Part shown: one piece after another, positions 1-7,855 of the stretch
Position numbering within the stretch: the stretch's first letter is position 1
Layout: the number at the start of each line of letters is the position of its first letter
Assembly: GCF_030644205.1 (NCBI RefSeq)
Contig: NZ_CP128647.1
Coordinates: 1,612,001 to 1,676,000 of the forward strand
DNA: 64,000 nt
Direction: 5' to 3'
Origin: Mogibacterium neglectum
Lineage (GTDB): Bacteria; Bacillota; Clostridia; Peptostreptococcales; Anaerovoracaceae
Notes under the pieces: model-generated
The model's database searches: none
Told to the model about the DNA's origin: nothing
What the model saw: the letters and a program-made list of their open reading frames with translations, nothing else
Program-made: the position numbers and the translations under genes

Positions 1-145
1 CACCTATTCCTTTAGCCTCGGTAAATACTTCAATTTGAGGAAACTCTGCTCCCTCAAGCGATGTCATCATCCAATCATCATTTTCATAATTAAATGTTAA
101 GCCATCACTACGGATGGCTCTAACACAATATCCTTTATTCCTCAT
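1..145 (-). CDS. Distal tail (Dit-like) protein, N-terminal part
   Basis: Partial gene cut by the left edge. The ATG is at 143-145, directly after the tape-measure stop, and 48 codons are visible, starting MRNKGYCVRAIRS. Position immediately downstream of the tape-measure gene is where siphophages place the distal tail protein that links tail tube to baseplate. The visible N-terminus is compatible with the siphovirus tail-component family, but too little is present for a firm call. It belongs to the leftward late operon. Confidence 0.55.
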   Translation of the reverse strand, partial: MRNKGYCVRAIRSDGLTFNYENDDWMMTSLEGAEFPQIEVFTEAKGIG

Positions 146-2164
146 TTATATATAATCCCCCGCAAATGCATACTTAGCTGTATTCTTTATAGCTTCTGCC
201 GTCTCTCCAGGAGTCTTTACAGGCTGGTAAATGTTGATGTTCTGCACAACATTTCCTGTTTGATTTGCAGCATTATTCTGTGTTGCTCCGCTCCAGCTAA
301 TCTGCGCATTACGTACAAGATTTGGATTAAATGAAGCTGTCATACTCTTTGCAGTATCATCCATAACACTACTTAATATTCCTGAATTTTTGGTTACTCC
401 AACAGCTATACCTGCAGGAATCCATCTTCCAACCTCTGCAGCAAATACTCTTGATGGAGAATTAATCCCCAGCACCTTTTTAGCTGCTGAAAGCGCCTTC
501 GAGGCAAGATTCTTCATCGAGGAAAATAATTTACCAGCTGCGCCAGCAATACCTCTTATTATTCCAGATATGATGTGTGTGCCAACGCTTCCCCAGCTTA
601 CGGCTCTAAATGCGCTAAGCATTCTTGACGCAGCACTCTTTGCACTACTCCACATACGACTTGCAAGACTTACAAGTCCCGATATTACAGCAACAACAAT
701 ACGACCGCCAATACTAGTAATTACTCCCCAAGCGGATCTAAACCCTTGAATCAAGTGTACAATTGCTGTTGCACCTGCATTAAATAGCACTGTAGGTAAG
801 TTGATAAATGCGTTAACTATTGTTACACATAAACTTTGTGCTGCACTAAACAGTGAGCCAATTCCACTTCTTAATGCTCCTGCTATGCCACTTATCATAG
901 TTGAGCCTAGACTCATCCAATTGAATGCTGTAAATGCATTCCACATTGCCCTCAATATTTGAGGTATATTTGCTATCAATGTAGGGATTGCATTAATTAA
1001 CCCCTTGACTAACGTAATGATAATTTTCCCACCAGTTATCATTATCTTCGGAGCATTATCATTTATAAGGCCCGCAATATTGGTTATTATCTGTGGGATT
1101 TTTTGTATCATCACAGGCATAGAATTTGCCCATCCCTGTGCTAGTTTCAAGAGCATTTCCATACCAGCGCTAACAAACTTTCCGGCATTTTTTCTTAAGC
1201 TTGCTGTGAATTGGGTAACCATAGTTAATCCCTTTGATATAAGTCCTGGCATGCTTGCCCCAAGGCTATTACCTATCTTACTGAACATCTGCGGAAATGT
1301 AGTGCCAATTACATTTACAAGTCCCTTCGCGATATTCCCTAATGCTGGCAATAGATTACTGAGGAATGTGCCGGTTGATGTAACAAGGTTCTCCATTGAC
1401 TTGCTTACATCCCTTCCTAACGTTAAGTTGCCTAAGAAGTCTTTTGCAGAAGCTTTCATCATGTTGAACGAACCGGATATGGTGCTTGCCGCTTCTTTAG
1501 CTGTTGTTCCAGTTATTCCCATCTGCGTTTGAATAGCATGAATAGCTTGAGTTACATCTGAGAAACTGCTGATATCGTACTTCTTACCGGTGAGCTTTTC
1601 GGCATCATTTAAGAGCCTCTGCATCTCACCTTTAGTACCGCCATAACCTAATTTAAGATTATCAAGCATCTGGTACTGTCCACGCGCCAATGACTGATAT
1701 GTCTGAGTAACCATACTGAGATCGGTTCCCATTTTATTCGCATTGTCAGACATATCTGTAATTGCCTGGTTTGATAGTTTGGCAGCTTTCTTGGTATTTC
1801 CTCCCAAGGAGCTAATCATAGCTGCAGAAAACGATGTAACATTTTCCATGTATTCATTTCCTGACATCCCAGCAGTTCTATATGCTTCTGCCGCATACTT
1901 CTTCACTCGGCCAGCAGACCCTTTAAATAGTGTTTCTACACCGCCTAGCGACTGTTCTAGTTTCGCTCCCTCGAATATCGCAGTTTTTAATACTTTTCCA
2001 ATTCCAGCGGCAATTATCGCTGCTTTTATCTTGCTTCCTAATCCTTTTCCAAGCGATGTGCCAGCACTATCCATATCGCCGCCCATCGACTTTTTAAGCA
2101 TTCCTCCAATTCCTTTTGCGGATGGGATAACCTGCACATATGCTTTTCCTAATTCTGTTGCCAT
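146..2164 (-). CDS. Phage tail tape measure protein
   Basis: The 672-residue protein sets tail length and is packed in the tail lumen before DNA ejection. The N-terminal third resembles TP901-type tape measures (motifs around MGTDLSMVTQTYQSLARGQ and the SGSFNMMKASAKDFLG segment). The middle and C-terminal parts hold long hydrophobic helices and Ser/Ala/Gly-rich repeats (repeated SAASRMLSAFR-like and IISGI-like units). The C-terminus NINIYQPVKTPGETA is typical of siphophage tape measures. By the usual 1.5 A per residue rule this suggests a tail of roughly 100 nm, which is an inference. It lies directly after the frameshifted tail chaperone gene, as in most siphophages. Confidence 0.9.
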   Translation of the reverse strand: MATELGKAYVQVIPSAKGIGGMLKKSMGGDMDSAGTSLGKGLGSKIKAAIIAAGIGKVLKTAIFEGAKLEQSLGGVETLFKGSAGRVKKYAAEAYRTAGMSGNEYMENVTSFSAAMISSLGGNTKKAAKLSNQAITDMSDNANKMGTDLSMVTQTYQSLARGQYQMLDNLKLGYGGTKGEMQRLLNDAEKLTGKKYDISSFSDVTQAIHAIQTQMGITGTTAKEAASTISGSFNMMKASAKDFLGNLTLGRDVSKSMENLVTSTGTFLSNLLPALGNIAKGLVNVIGTTFPQMFSKIGNSLGASMPGLISKGLTMVTQFTASLRKNAGKFVSAGMEMLLKLAQGWANSMPVMIQKIPQIITNIAGLINDNAPKIMITGGKIIITLVKGLINAIPTLIANIPQILRAMWNAFTAFNWMSLGSTMISGIAGALRSGIGSLFSAAQSLCVTIVNAFINLPTVLFNAGATAIVHLIQGFRSAWGVITSIGGRIVVAVISGLVSLASRMWSSAKSAASRMLSAFRAVSWGSVGTHIISGIIRGIAGAAGKLFSSMKNLASKALSAAKKVLGINSPSRVFAAEVGRWIPAGIAVGVTKNSGILSSVMDDTAKSMTASFNPNLVRNAQISWSGATQNNAANQTGNVVQNINIYQPVKTPGETAEAIKNTAKYAFAGDYI

Positions 2165-2832
2165 TTACTTATCCCTCCTGAATCTTTCCCTTGCTGCCTC
2201 AAACTCCTCTGCAGAGTCAAATATAAGCGTTTCGTGAGTATTTATCTTTTCACTAGCAAATTCACTCACCATGTTGGCTGATATTCTTGTAGGACGATTT
2301 CTTCCCTTTTCTCCGTCCTCTGTGCGAGACCACAACAGCAGATTTACAATGTCAAATATCGATGCTAATAAAAAAGTATCGGGAGCTACCACTAGTCCCG
2401 ATACTTTGGTTTTTATTCTGCTTGAATCTTTTAATCCGGCTGCTAACTTGGCTACAAGTCTTGCCGGGAGAGCACGATAATCATATATATGATAAGTCTC
2501 TACAAAGTCACATATTAACGCATCCTCATCAACATTAATGAAGCTAGCAAGGCAGATTAGTTTTTTAGCTCTTGTGATAACGTGAATATTTCACCTAGTT
2601 CTTTTTCGATTAGTCCGCTAGGAACCATGCCCTCATCCGTCCTAACATGATCATACAGTCTCTTTTTATCCTCTTTGCCCAACAGCAATCTGATAACAGT
2701 AGACATCTGCAATGGATCATCTTCGAGTTCTGCAAGTGCATCAATTAGTTCCATGTTATCCAAGCGTTCTACTTCGATGTTGAAAACAAAACCACTTTCA
2801 GTTTCACCGCTAACATATTTCTTTTCTGCCAT
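2165..2832 (-). CDS. Tail assembly chaperone, frameshifted long form (GT-like)
   Basis: This product needs a -1 ribosomal frameshift out of the 91-codon upstream frame (2557-2832). The continuing frame is open from the slip site to the stop at 2165-2167 and encodes about 130 more residues, including LASIFDIVNLLLWS. The fused product is 222 aa. Tail chaperones of this kind bind the tape measure and recruit tail-tube subunits; the short and long forms from one slip site are conserved in long-tailed phages (lambda G/GT). Position between tail tube and tape measure fits. The internal GTG near 2392 has no ribosome site that I can see, so separate initiation is less likely. Confidence 0.8.
2557..2832 (-). 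CDS. Tail assembly chaperone, short form (G-like)
   Basis: A 91-aa acidic protein starting MAEKKYVSGETESGFVFNIE and ending SQELKN just at the frameshift site. The residues DALAELEDDPLQMSTVIRLL resemble the small tail assembly chaperones of Firmicute siphophages. Its last three codons (CTA AAA AAC) and the preceding base arrangement form the slippery heptamer, so the same start also feeds the long form. It sits 11 nt after the major tail protein gene. Confidence 0.75.
   Translation of the reverse strand: MAEKKYVSGETESGFVFNIEVERLDNMELIDALAELEDDPLQMSTVIRLLLGKEDKKRLYDHVRTDEGMVPSGLIEKELGEIFTLSQELKN
2560..2566 (-). promoter_or_regulatory. -1 programmed frameshift slippery site A AAA AAC
   Basis: On the minus strand the sequence reads CTA AAA AAC TAA. 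The heptamer A AAA AAC is in the correct phase (zero-frame codons AAA AAC) and is followed at once by the zero-frame stop. The -1 frame continues CTA ATC TGC and stays open to 2165. This is the canonical layout of tail chaperone frameshifting. I did not identify a downstream pseudoknot. Confidence 0.8.
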
Positions 2833-2843
2833 GACTTACCTCC

Positions 2844-3404
2844 TTATGCCTTCTCGATATATTCGTAATGCGTATTTTCAGAGCCATCTGGCTTTGCAGT
2901 GATAGTTAGTTCATATCCTATTACTGCATCGTCCTTGTACTCAACTTCACCTACTTCAGAAATCGTTCCAGCAGGTACTACAATGCGCTTGATATAGCCT
3001 CCCTTAAGTACCGTTTCAATAACATAGATTGCATCTTCTGTTTCAGATGAGTTTGATTTAATCACTACCTTATCATCTAATGTTCCTGTTACATTCTTGC
3101 TACCAAATGCAGTTTTCAATACTTCTACATTAAGTGCCTCAATGAGCGTTACTTCAAACTTATCTGTCTTCTCCTTGAGCAGAGATGCTACGGTGTTTCC
3201 GCCCCAAGCCTTAACATCATCTGTATCTAGCTTGTTCTCGTTTTTAACACCATCATCACTAATATATCCAAGTGACTTAAACGCTGCATTAAGTGCTGTT
3301 TTTGCATCACTTGGAATCGGTGTTCCTACTGGCGCTCTCCAGATAGCTCCACCTACTTTTGGCTTTCCCGCAGTAACATATGCTGCATTTACATTTGTTG
3401 CCAT
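2844..3404 (-). CDS. Major tail (tube) protein
   Basis: A 186-aa protein starting MATNVNAAYVTAGKPKVGGA that fits the phage major tail protein family. It has a short N-terminal arm, then a beta-rich body with the motif NKLDTDDVKAWGG, and a C-terminal domain about YELTITAKPDGS. It would polymerise into the tail tube around the tape measure. Gene order (tail terminator, tail tube, chaperone, tape measure) supports the call. RBS AGGAGG is visible just upstream of the ATG at 3402-3404. Confidence 0.85.
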   Translation of the reverse strand: MATNVNAAYVTAGKPKVGGAIWRAPVGTPIPSDAKTALNAAFKSLGYISDDGVKNENKLDTDDVKAWGGNTVASLLKEKTDKFEVTLIEALNVEVLKTAFGSKNVTGTLDDKVVIKSNSSETEDAIYVIETVLKGGYIKRIVVPAGTISEVGEVEYKDDAVIGYELTITAKPDGSENTHYEYIEKA

Positions 3405-3415
3405 TTGTATTCCTC

Positions 3416-3763
3416 CTAATTGTAATAAGTAATATCGTATACTGACTGAAATCTATATCTCTTAGTCGTTAAATCGGTGAAATTATAATCTGAATTGAGT
3501 TCAACTTTAGTTGCAACACTATCAGGTCCTGCCATCTTATACATGGCTTCCTTCACCTTTTCATTCAGCTCTGCAGCTTCATACCGTGTCTTCCCATAAG
3601 TTTGTACGGCAAATGTTGCCGTGTTTAGTCCTACAGATTCAGTGCCGCCCGTTTTTTCGACTAGAACAAACTTATCACCAGCATTTTTAGGTTCTTCAAT
3701 ATACACCTTAATGCCAGGTAACTTCTTTTTCAGCCATTCAAAAACTGTTAACTCAACCATCAT
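3416..3763 (-). CDS. Tail terminator / tail completion protein
   Basis: A 115-aa protein (MMVELTVFEWLKKKLP) placed just before the tail tube gene, where phages encode the tail terminator that caps the tube. Two adjacent ATG codons are possible; the second (3758-3760) is better spaced from GAGAGG. The ends EAAELNEKVKEAMYKM and YRFQSVYDITYYN match the general pattern of small tail-completion proteins. Call rests mostly on position. Confidence 0.65.
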   Translation of the reverse strand: MMVELTVFEWLKKKLPGIKVYIEEPKNAGDKFVLVEKTGGTESVGLNTATFAVQTYGKTRYEAAELNEKVKEAMYKMAGPDSVATKVELNSDYNFTDLTTKRYRFQSVYDITYYN

Positions 3764-3996
3764 TAACCTCTCATAGCTTTAAGAAGTGTATTGTTTTTCG
3801 AGTTATCTTTCCGTGCTTTAATGGTTTTTGCGTGCACAGATGCATTTACACGATTCTTTCCAACATGTGTTGTCATTTCATAACCATCACCGCATCTACT
3901 CTGAATTCTTTTAGCGTGTTTACTACACTCTGCCATAAGCTCATCAGACCTTAATAACTCTCTTACACCACTTCTGTTTAACTGAAACTTAGTCAT
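3763..3996 (-). CDS. HK97 gp10-like head-tail connector/neck protein
   Basis: A 77-aa basic protein (MTKFQLNRSGVRELLRSDEL). The pattern of an N-terminal 'F.LN..GV..LL.S.E' helix, a KRI..C segment and a C-terminal V.A.T..A.K.. strand is what HK97 gp10-type neck proteins of Firmicute phages show. It lies between the head-closure protein and the tail terminator and overlaps both neighbours by a few bases, so translation is probably coupled. Confidence 0.65.
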   Translation of the reverse strand: MTKFQLNRSGVRELLRSDELMAECSKHAKRIQSRCGDGYEMTTHVGKNRVNASVHAKTIKARKDNSKNNTLLKAMRG

Positions 3997-4324
3997 AACA
4001 TTCCACCTGCACTTGTTTATTCCACGATAGCGGAAGCATTTCTTCTATACCTTCGATAGGTTCTCCAACAACCTTGAATTTCTTTCCAAAAAATTCAACA
4101 AGGCAATCCGTCCAGATGTGTGTATCACCTTTTGGGATTGCTAGTTTATAGATAACCTTATCGCTCATAATTGATCTTTCTGTTGTGATATCATCAGATG
4201 TTACCGGTGCAACAAGTACATTCTCAACAGTGACAGCATGCTCTTCATATATAGCTGTATCAAATTTATCTTTACTTGTAACAAACTTTTCATATAGTGT
4301 TACGGTAATTCCTTTAATCTCCAT
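3989..4324 (-). CDS. Head closure (head-tail joining) protein
   Basis: A 111-aa protein from the ATG at 4322-4324 (MEIKGITVTLYEK). An upstream TTG at 4333 would add three residues, but AGGAGT is better spaced for the ATG. Size, beta-rich character (VIYKLAIPKGDTHIWTDCLVEFFGKKFKV) and position resemble SPP1 gp16-type head completion proteins that bind below the portal ring. It overlaps the upstream connector gene by 11 nt and the downstream gene by 8 nt. Confidence 0.6.
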   Translation of the reverse strand: MEIKGITVTLYEKFVTSKDKFDTAIYEEHAVTVENVLVAPVTSDDITTERSIMSDKVIYKLAIPKGDTHIWTDCLVEFFGKKFKVVGEPIEGIEEMLPLSWNKQVQVECYD

Positions 4325-4706
4325 ATATGTCAATCACTCCTAATCTCTGCCTTTTTAGCCCTAGCCTGGATAGTTCTGCATCTTTGATGAATAGTCCTCC
4401 GCCAGGGACTAAGTACGTCCCGGATGTTGTGTATCCCATCGCCGATTGAGAGAATTGTGTCATCGGTTCATTAGTTGTAGATGATAGTAGCATTCTTGTA
4501 ATTACGTCTACTGTCACCGACTTGGCAATGCTCCCTAGAATTGGTGATGCTTCAATCATCTTGTCCAAATCTTTTCCAGTTAAGCTTGCCTCATGCCTAA
4601 GCGTGTCACAAACAATAGGCAGGAGCGCTTCTGCACGCTCCTGCTCTTTCGGTAACAAATTTCGCCACATCTTGTTGATATCTTCAAGAGTTGCGTAGTT
4701 GCTCAT
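4314..4706 (-). CDS. Head-tail adaptor, Gp19/Gp15/Gp42 family
   Basis: A 130-aa protein (MSNYATLEDINKMWRNLLPK) with an N-terminal helical part and the C-terminal phrase SAMGYTTSGTYLVPGGGLFIKDAELSRLG. This phrase is characteristic of the phage Gp19/Gp15/Gp42 family found after major capsid genes in Gram-positive phages. These proteins form the ring below the portal. Start supported by the ATG right after the stop of the acidic 64-aa gene. Confidence 0.8.
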   Translation of the reverse strand: MSNYATLEDINKMWRNLLPKEQERAEALLPIVCDTLRHEASLTGKDLDKMIEASPILGSIAKSVTVDVITRMLLSSTTNEPMTQFSQSAMGYTTSGTYLVPGGGLFIKDAELSRLGLKRQRLGVIDIYGD

Positions 4707-4708
4707 TT

Positions 4709-4903
4709 CTAAGCCTTCTTTCCGCCCCTTTTGTTAGGCTCATCAGCTTCATCATCTTCAGTTTCAGCCTCTTCAGAATCCTCAGCATCAGCCTCTTCAG
4801 CAGCTTCTCTAGCTTCTGCTTCATCTGCATCTTCCCAGAATTCTCCGCTGATTGGTGCATCGACTTCAATAACTTCTCCGCTTATTGTGTTTCTATACCT
4901 CAT
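4709..4903 (-). CDS. Small acidic head-associated protein
   Basis: A 64-aa protein from the ATG at 4901-4903 (MRYRNTISGEVIEVDAPISG) with AAGGA 9 nt upstream, inside the end of the capsid gene. The C-terminal half is a run of Glu/Ala/Asp ending in KRGGKKA. A longer frame to 4933 exists but overlaps the capsid end and lacks a ribosome site. Similar short acidic proteins often follow the capsid gene in Gram-positive phages; the function is unknown. Confidence 0.65.
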   Translation of the reverse strand: MRYRNTISGEVIEVDAPISGEFWEDADEAEAREAAEEADAEDSEEAETEDDEADEPNKRGGKKA

Positions 4904-4907
4904 GTTA

Positions 4908-5789
4908 CTAGTCCTTCTTAATAATCTTAGCAAACGCGGATGGATCTAGGATTCCCCAGCCGATATAAGTCTCAGCTCTGAGGTACACCTGGTTGTATGC
5001 CTTGAGGTCCTTTCCTGTCTGGTCAGGATCACCGTAAGGGATAACTTCTAGTGGAATATCCTTAGCAAATCCCCACTTAAACCCATTTGCAAAATCTCCT
5101 ACGTATCCAACAGCCTTGTTTGCAAACGAAACTGTGCTGTTTACATCGCACGCAGTGCCACCAAGAGCACCAGGGCTAGCACCAAATCTAAACTCTGGAT
5201 ACTGTGGCACTCCATTTACCTTAATCTTTGCAAGCTCACTTCCAAATGTCTTTGATAGAGCAAATCCTGTTACATCATACTCACCGATTGCTGCAGCTGC
5301 TGTTTCAAGCACAGCCTCTTCAGTTCCAGCTGTATAATCTACCTTTGTAACACCTGTTGCAGTATCAAAGCTCTTTTCCCCGATTAGCGAAGATGCCTGC
5401 TTATCTCTAGGGTTTACTCCGTGCATTGCCATGATGTCAAGACCACGTGCAATCTTCTTTGAATAACCGTCGTTAAACGCAGTTAGGATATCGAGCTGCT
5501 TTTCCTCTGATGCATACATGAATTCGTCAGACACTCTAGCTCCGTACTCGACTTTAAGCGGTACAATCTTAACAGGTTCAGCCTTAATTCCACCTGCGCC
5601 CTTCTTTCCGCCTTCTCCAACGAGATTTACTTCGCTATCCATTGAAAATGTGAAGATGTCACTTCCAGTAAATGCCACTGGAATCTGCCCCGATAGCTGA
5701 GCAAGTGTTGAGTGTCCCTTTACTTTGTTAAATAGGTCTGCTACCACCTCTGGTGCAAACATTGTTCCCATCTGTAGTGTTTCTGCCAT
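4908..5789 (-). CDS. Major capsid protein, HK97 fold
   Basis: A 293-aa protein (MAETLQMGTMFAPEVVADLF). Typical HK97-type features visible are the N-terminal arm, SGQIPVAFTGSDIF, the VGEGGKKG loop, VKIVPLKVEYGARVSDEFM (spine helix region) and the C-terminal AYNQVYLRAETYIGWGILDPSAFAKI. There is no long N-terminal delta domain, which fits a separate scaffold protein encoded just upstream. It builds the icosahedral shell. Confidence 0.9.
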   Translation of the reverse strand: MAETLQMGTMFAPEVVADLFNKVKGHSTLAQLSGQIPVAFTGSDIFTFSMDSEVNLVGEGGKKGAGGIKAEPVKIVPLKVEYGARVSDEFMYASEEKQLDILTAFNDGYSKKIARGLDIMAMHGVNPRDKQASSLIGEKSFDTATGVTKVDYTAGTEEAVLETAAAAIGEYDVTGFALSKTFGSELAKIKVNGVPQYPEFRFGASPGALGGTACDVNSTVSFANKAVGYVGDFANGFKWGFAKDIPLEVIPYGDPDQTGKDLKAYNQVYLRAETYIGWGILDPSAFAKIIKKD

Positions 5790-5795
5790 TGTTTC

Positions 5796-6263
5796 TTATT
5801 CCTTTCTTAAATTACCTAGCATTGATTTTAGTGCGGCCTTTTTCATATCACCGCCTGAGGGCTCTGTGTCCTTCAATGGCGGTGTTTTTGGCTTGCTTAA
5901 AAATGATTTAAAAGTTTCTGCATCCTTCCTCAAAGCCTCTTCATCATCACCTGACAATTTACCTGCAAGCTCATATGGGATACCTGCCTCGTGCGCAACT
6001 CTAATCTTCATATCGTTTTTTTCATAAACGCTGATTCGATTGTGCAACTCTGCAAGTTCCTTTTCATGTCCGGACTGCTTTTCAGTAAATTCTTCAATCT
6101 GCTTTGTCTGGGTTGCGATAGTTTCCTCAAGAGTAGCGTTCTTTGATTTAATTTCATCATAATCACTATACTGCTGAGCAAACTTCTGTTCCGCTCGATT
6201 CAATCTCTCTTTGATTGCTGTATCGAACTCATCTTGTGTTGTGATTGGTGTAAAATCACTCAT
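5796..6263 (-). CDS. Capsid scaffolding protein (DUF4355-like)
   Basis: A 155-aa, highly charged, coiled-coil protein (residues about 10-90) with a C-terminal helix DMKKAALKSMLGNLRKE. The phrase DMKIRVAHEAGIPYELAGKLSGDDEEALRKDAE is a hallmark of DUF4355-type scaffolds of Firmicute phages. It would guide procapsid assembly and leave the shell before packaging. It ends 6 nt before the capsid gene, so the two are co-translated. Confidence 0.8.
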   Translation of the reverse strand: MSDFTPITTQDEFDTAIKERLNRAEQKFAQQYSDYDEIKSKNATLEETIATQTKQIEEFTEKQSGHEKELAELHNRISVYEKNDMKIRVAHEAGIPYELAGKLSGDDEEALRKDAETFKSFLSKPKTPPLKDTEPSGGDMKKAALKSMLGNLRKE

Positions 6264-6312
6264 GTTCCACCTTACCTTTCTACCACTTACCGGGTGGTTC
6301 CCGTAAATATCT

Positions 6313-6335
6313 AAAAAGCAGCCTCTTCAGGCTGC
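6313..6335 (-). terminator. Hairpin with T-run after terL
   Basis: On the minus strand GCAGCC-TGAAGA-GGCTGC is followed by TTTTT, immediately after the terL stop (6337-6339). It looks like an intrinsic terminator, perhaps partial, separating terL from the scaffold/capsid genes. Confidence 0.6.
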
Positions 6336-6336
6336 A

Positions 6337-7731
6337 TTAATAGCTAATTCTTTGTTTTTCATGTATTTTAGTTTCTGAACATAGCCAATATGCCAATATT
6401 GTGCTATCCATTAAAGCAATTTCAATATTATCTGCTAATGACTTATACCCAAACCCTCCATTGGTGCCGATCGCTCTTTTTTCACTGTTGCTGACCGTTT
6501 GTGCTAATGATGGTTGGCCAGCATGACATATTTCTTTACTGAATATACCTTGCTCAAATGCAGCATTCGCTACTATTATCTCTTTTACAGTTGGCAGCAA
6601 TGGTGCTTTGAGCTTCATCTCCCTCATGTTCTCTTCCAGCAATTGCTGTCCATTAGCGCCGTCTACGACTATGTCATATACATTTGGATTCATCATGAAT
6701 GGTATCATCCAGCTATTCCCTGCTCTTGTTGGTCTGCAGTCTATACATTCAACAAATATTCGTCCATCATCTGTGCGAGATGCAACAGACATTGCAACAT
6801 TTGTTCCATCTTTGCTGTACTTAACTCCCAGGAACAAGCCTCCAACAAGTTTAGGCATTGCCTGTACTTGAAGCTCCGCCCACTCATTAGAGCTTATTGC
6901 CGACTTTTGATTGTATCTTAACCACAGCCCAAGTCTCTGTATATTGAAGTCGTCATCATCGTTTCCAACTTCATCGAGTATCTTTCGTTCTGTAAGGATT
7001 GTTCCTAAAGACGGATTTGTCTGATACCATGCTTCTTTATCTCTTACATCTGTTTTCTTGTCTACGGACCATTCCGCCCATCCAGTGTTTACCGTTTTAC
7101 CACCTAAGGCATTTTGCCTTAGTTTTAAGAAAACTGTTCCAGAACTTACTGGTGTTGGTGGTGTTCCACAATATACTGTTTGCGGATTGTTACTATCCGA
7201 TACAACATACTTTAATGCAGATTCCTGATCATCTGTATATTCTTGTGCCTCGTCTATTACAAGTAAATCAAATCCTTCTCCCAGACCACCTTTCGCTGTC
7301 CTGGTTCTAAATTCAATTTTTCCACCGTTTTCTAGTTCAATATGTTCCTTTCCAAACGCTCTGTAAGATGATTTAATCTGCAGCTTTACTTTTGTAACTA
7401 GTTTTAGTAATCTATCCCAAGCTGCATGTGTTGTTGATGTCCTATGGGCTGTGTGCATGATATGTTCGCCATTTTTTAACCCCCACAGTTCTCGTATAGC
7501 CACAACCTCATTCTTTCCGTTACGTCTTGGCACCGAATATCCAAATTTTGTATGAGTCCATAGCTTTTCTTCATTCTGTGCCAATATGTCATATATGAGT
7601 AGCTCTTGCCACTCTTGCGCTATCCTACCAGTTTTGTTGTATAACTTTATTGCTTCGGCCCCTTTTGTTTTATAATAGGGCAGGGTTACGAACTCGGTAG
7701 GGATTTGCCTTCCAATTCGTACCTCTGGCAT
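6337..7731 (-). CDS. terL: Terminase large subunit
   Basis: A 464-aa packaging motor. The N-terminal ATPase has a Walker A-like GYSVPRRNGKNE (about residues 64-75) and Walker B LLVIDEAQEY (about 156-165). The C-terminal nuclease half begins at GGLFLGVKYSKDGTNVAMSV and ends near GGFGYKSLADNIEIALMDS. It cuts concatemers and drives DNA into the procapsid. RBS AGGAGG lies just upstream of the ATG. Oddly, the gene sits after portal and head morphogenesis genes rather than beside the small terminase, with its own 5' gap and a 3' hairpin. Confidence 0.9.
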   Translation of the reverse strand: MPEVRIGRQIPTEFVTLPYYKTKGAEAIKLYNKTGRIAQEWQELLIYDILAQNEEKLWTHTKFGYSVPRRNGKNEVVAIRELWGLKNGEHIMHTAHRTSTTHAAWDRLLKLVTKVKLQIKSSYRAFGKEHIELENGGKIEFRTRTAKGGLGEGFDLLVIDEAQEYTDDQESALKYVVSDSNNPQTVYCGTPPTPVSSGTVFLKLRQNALGGKTVNTGWAEWSVDKKTDVRDKEAWYQTNPSLGTILTERKILDEVGNDDDDFNIQRLGLWLRYNQKSAISSNEWAELQVQAMPKLVGGLFLGVKYSKDGTNVAMSVASRTDDGRIFVECIDCRPTRAGNSWMIPFMMNPNVYDIVVDGANGQQLLEENMREMKLKAPLLPTVKEIIVANAAFEQGIFSKEICHAGQPSLAQTVSNSEKRAIGTNGGFGYKSLADNIEIALMDSTILAYWLCSETKIHEKQRISY

Positions 7732-7761
7732 AACTCCTCCTAATTTTATTGGGTGACTGAA

Positions 7762-7790
7762 TTGACTTTAGATAAGTATAATGATATATT
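7762..7790 (+). promoter_or_regulatory. Sigma-A-type promoter-like sequence, plus strand
   Basis: TTGACT (7762-7767), a 17-nt spacer, then TATATT (7785-7790). It points rightward, opposite to all nearby genes, in the gap between terL and the toxin-tailed gene. A hairpin with T-run starts about 13 nt further on, so a transcript would be only about 60 nt. AT-rich DNA makes chance matches common. Confidence 0.35.
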
Positions 7791-7801
7791 GCTATTATAT
7801 T

Positions 7802-7855
7802 AAGAGATTCCTCTCCCTCTCACCCATTGTTGAGGGGGACAGGAGTCTCTTTTTT
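7802..7855 (+). terminator. Strong plus-strand hairpin with T-run
   Basis: AGAGATTCCT-CTCCCTC pairs with GAGGGGG-AC-AGGAGTCTCT (one small bulge) and is followed by TTTTTT at 7850-7855. The T-run is on the plus strand and overlaps the stop codon of the minus-strand toxin-tailed gene. It could block antisense transcription or end a short plus-strand RNA. On the minus strand the hairpin lacks a good U-tract. Confidence 0.6.

Noticed and set aside
390-2237. Long plus-strand open frames opposite the tape-measure gene
   Set aside because: They lack ribosome sites, have odd Pro/Ile/Ser-rich composition and mirror codon patterns of the real minus-strand gene.
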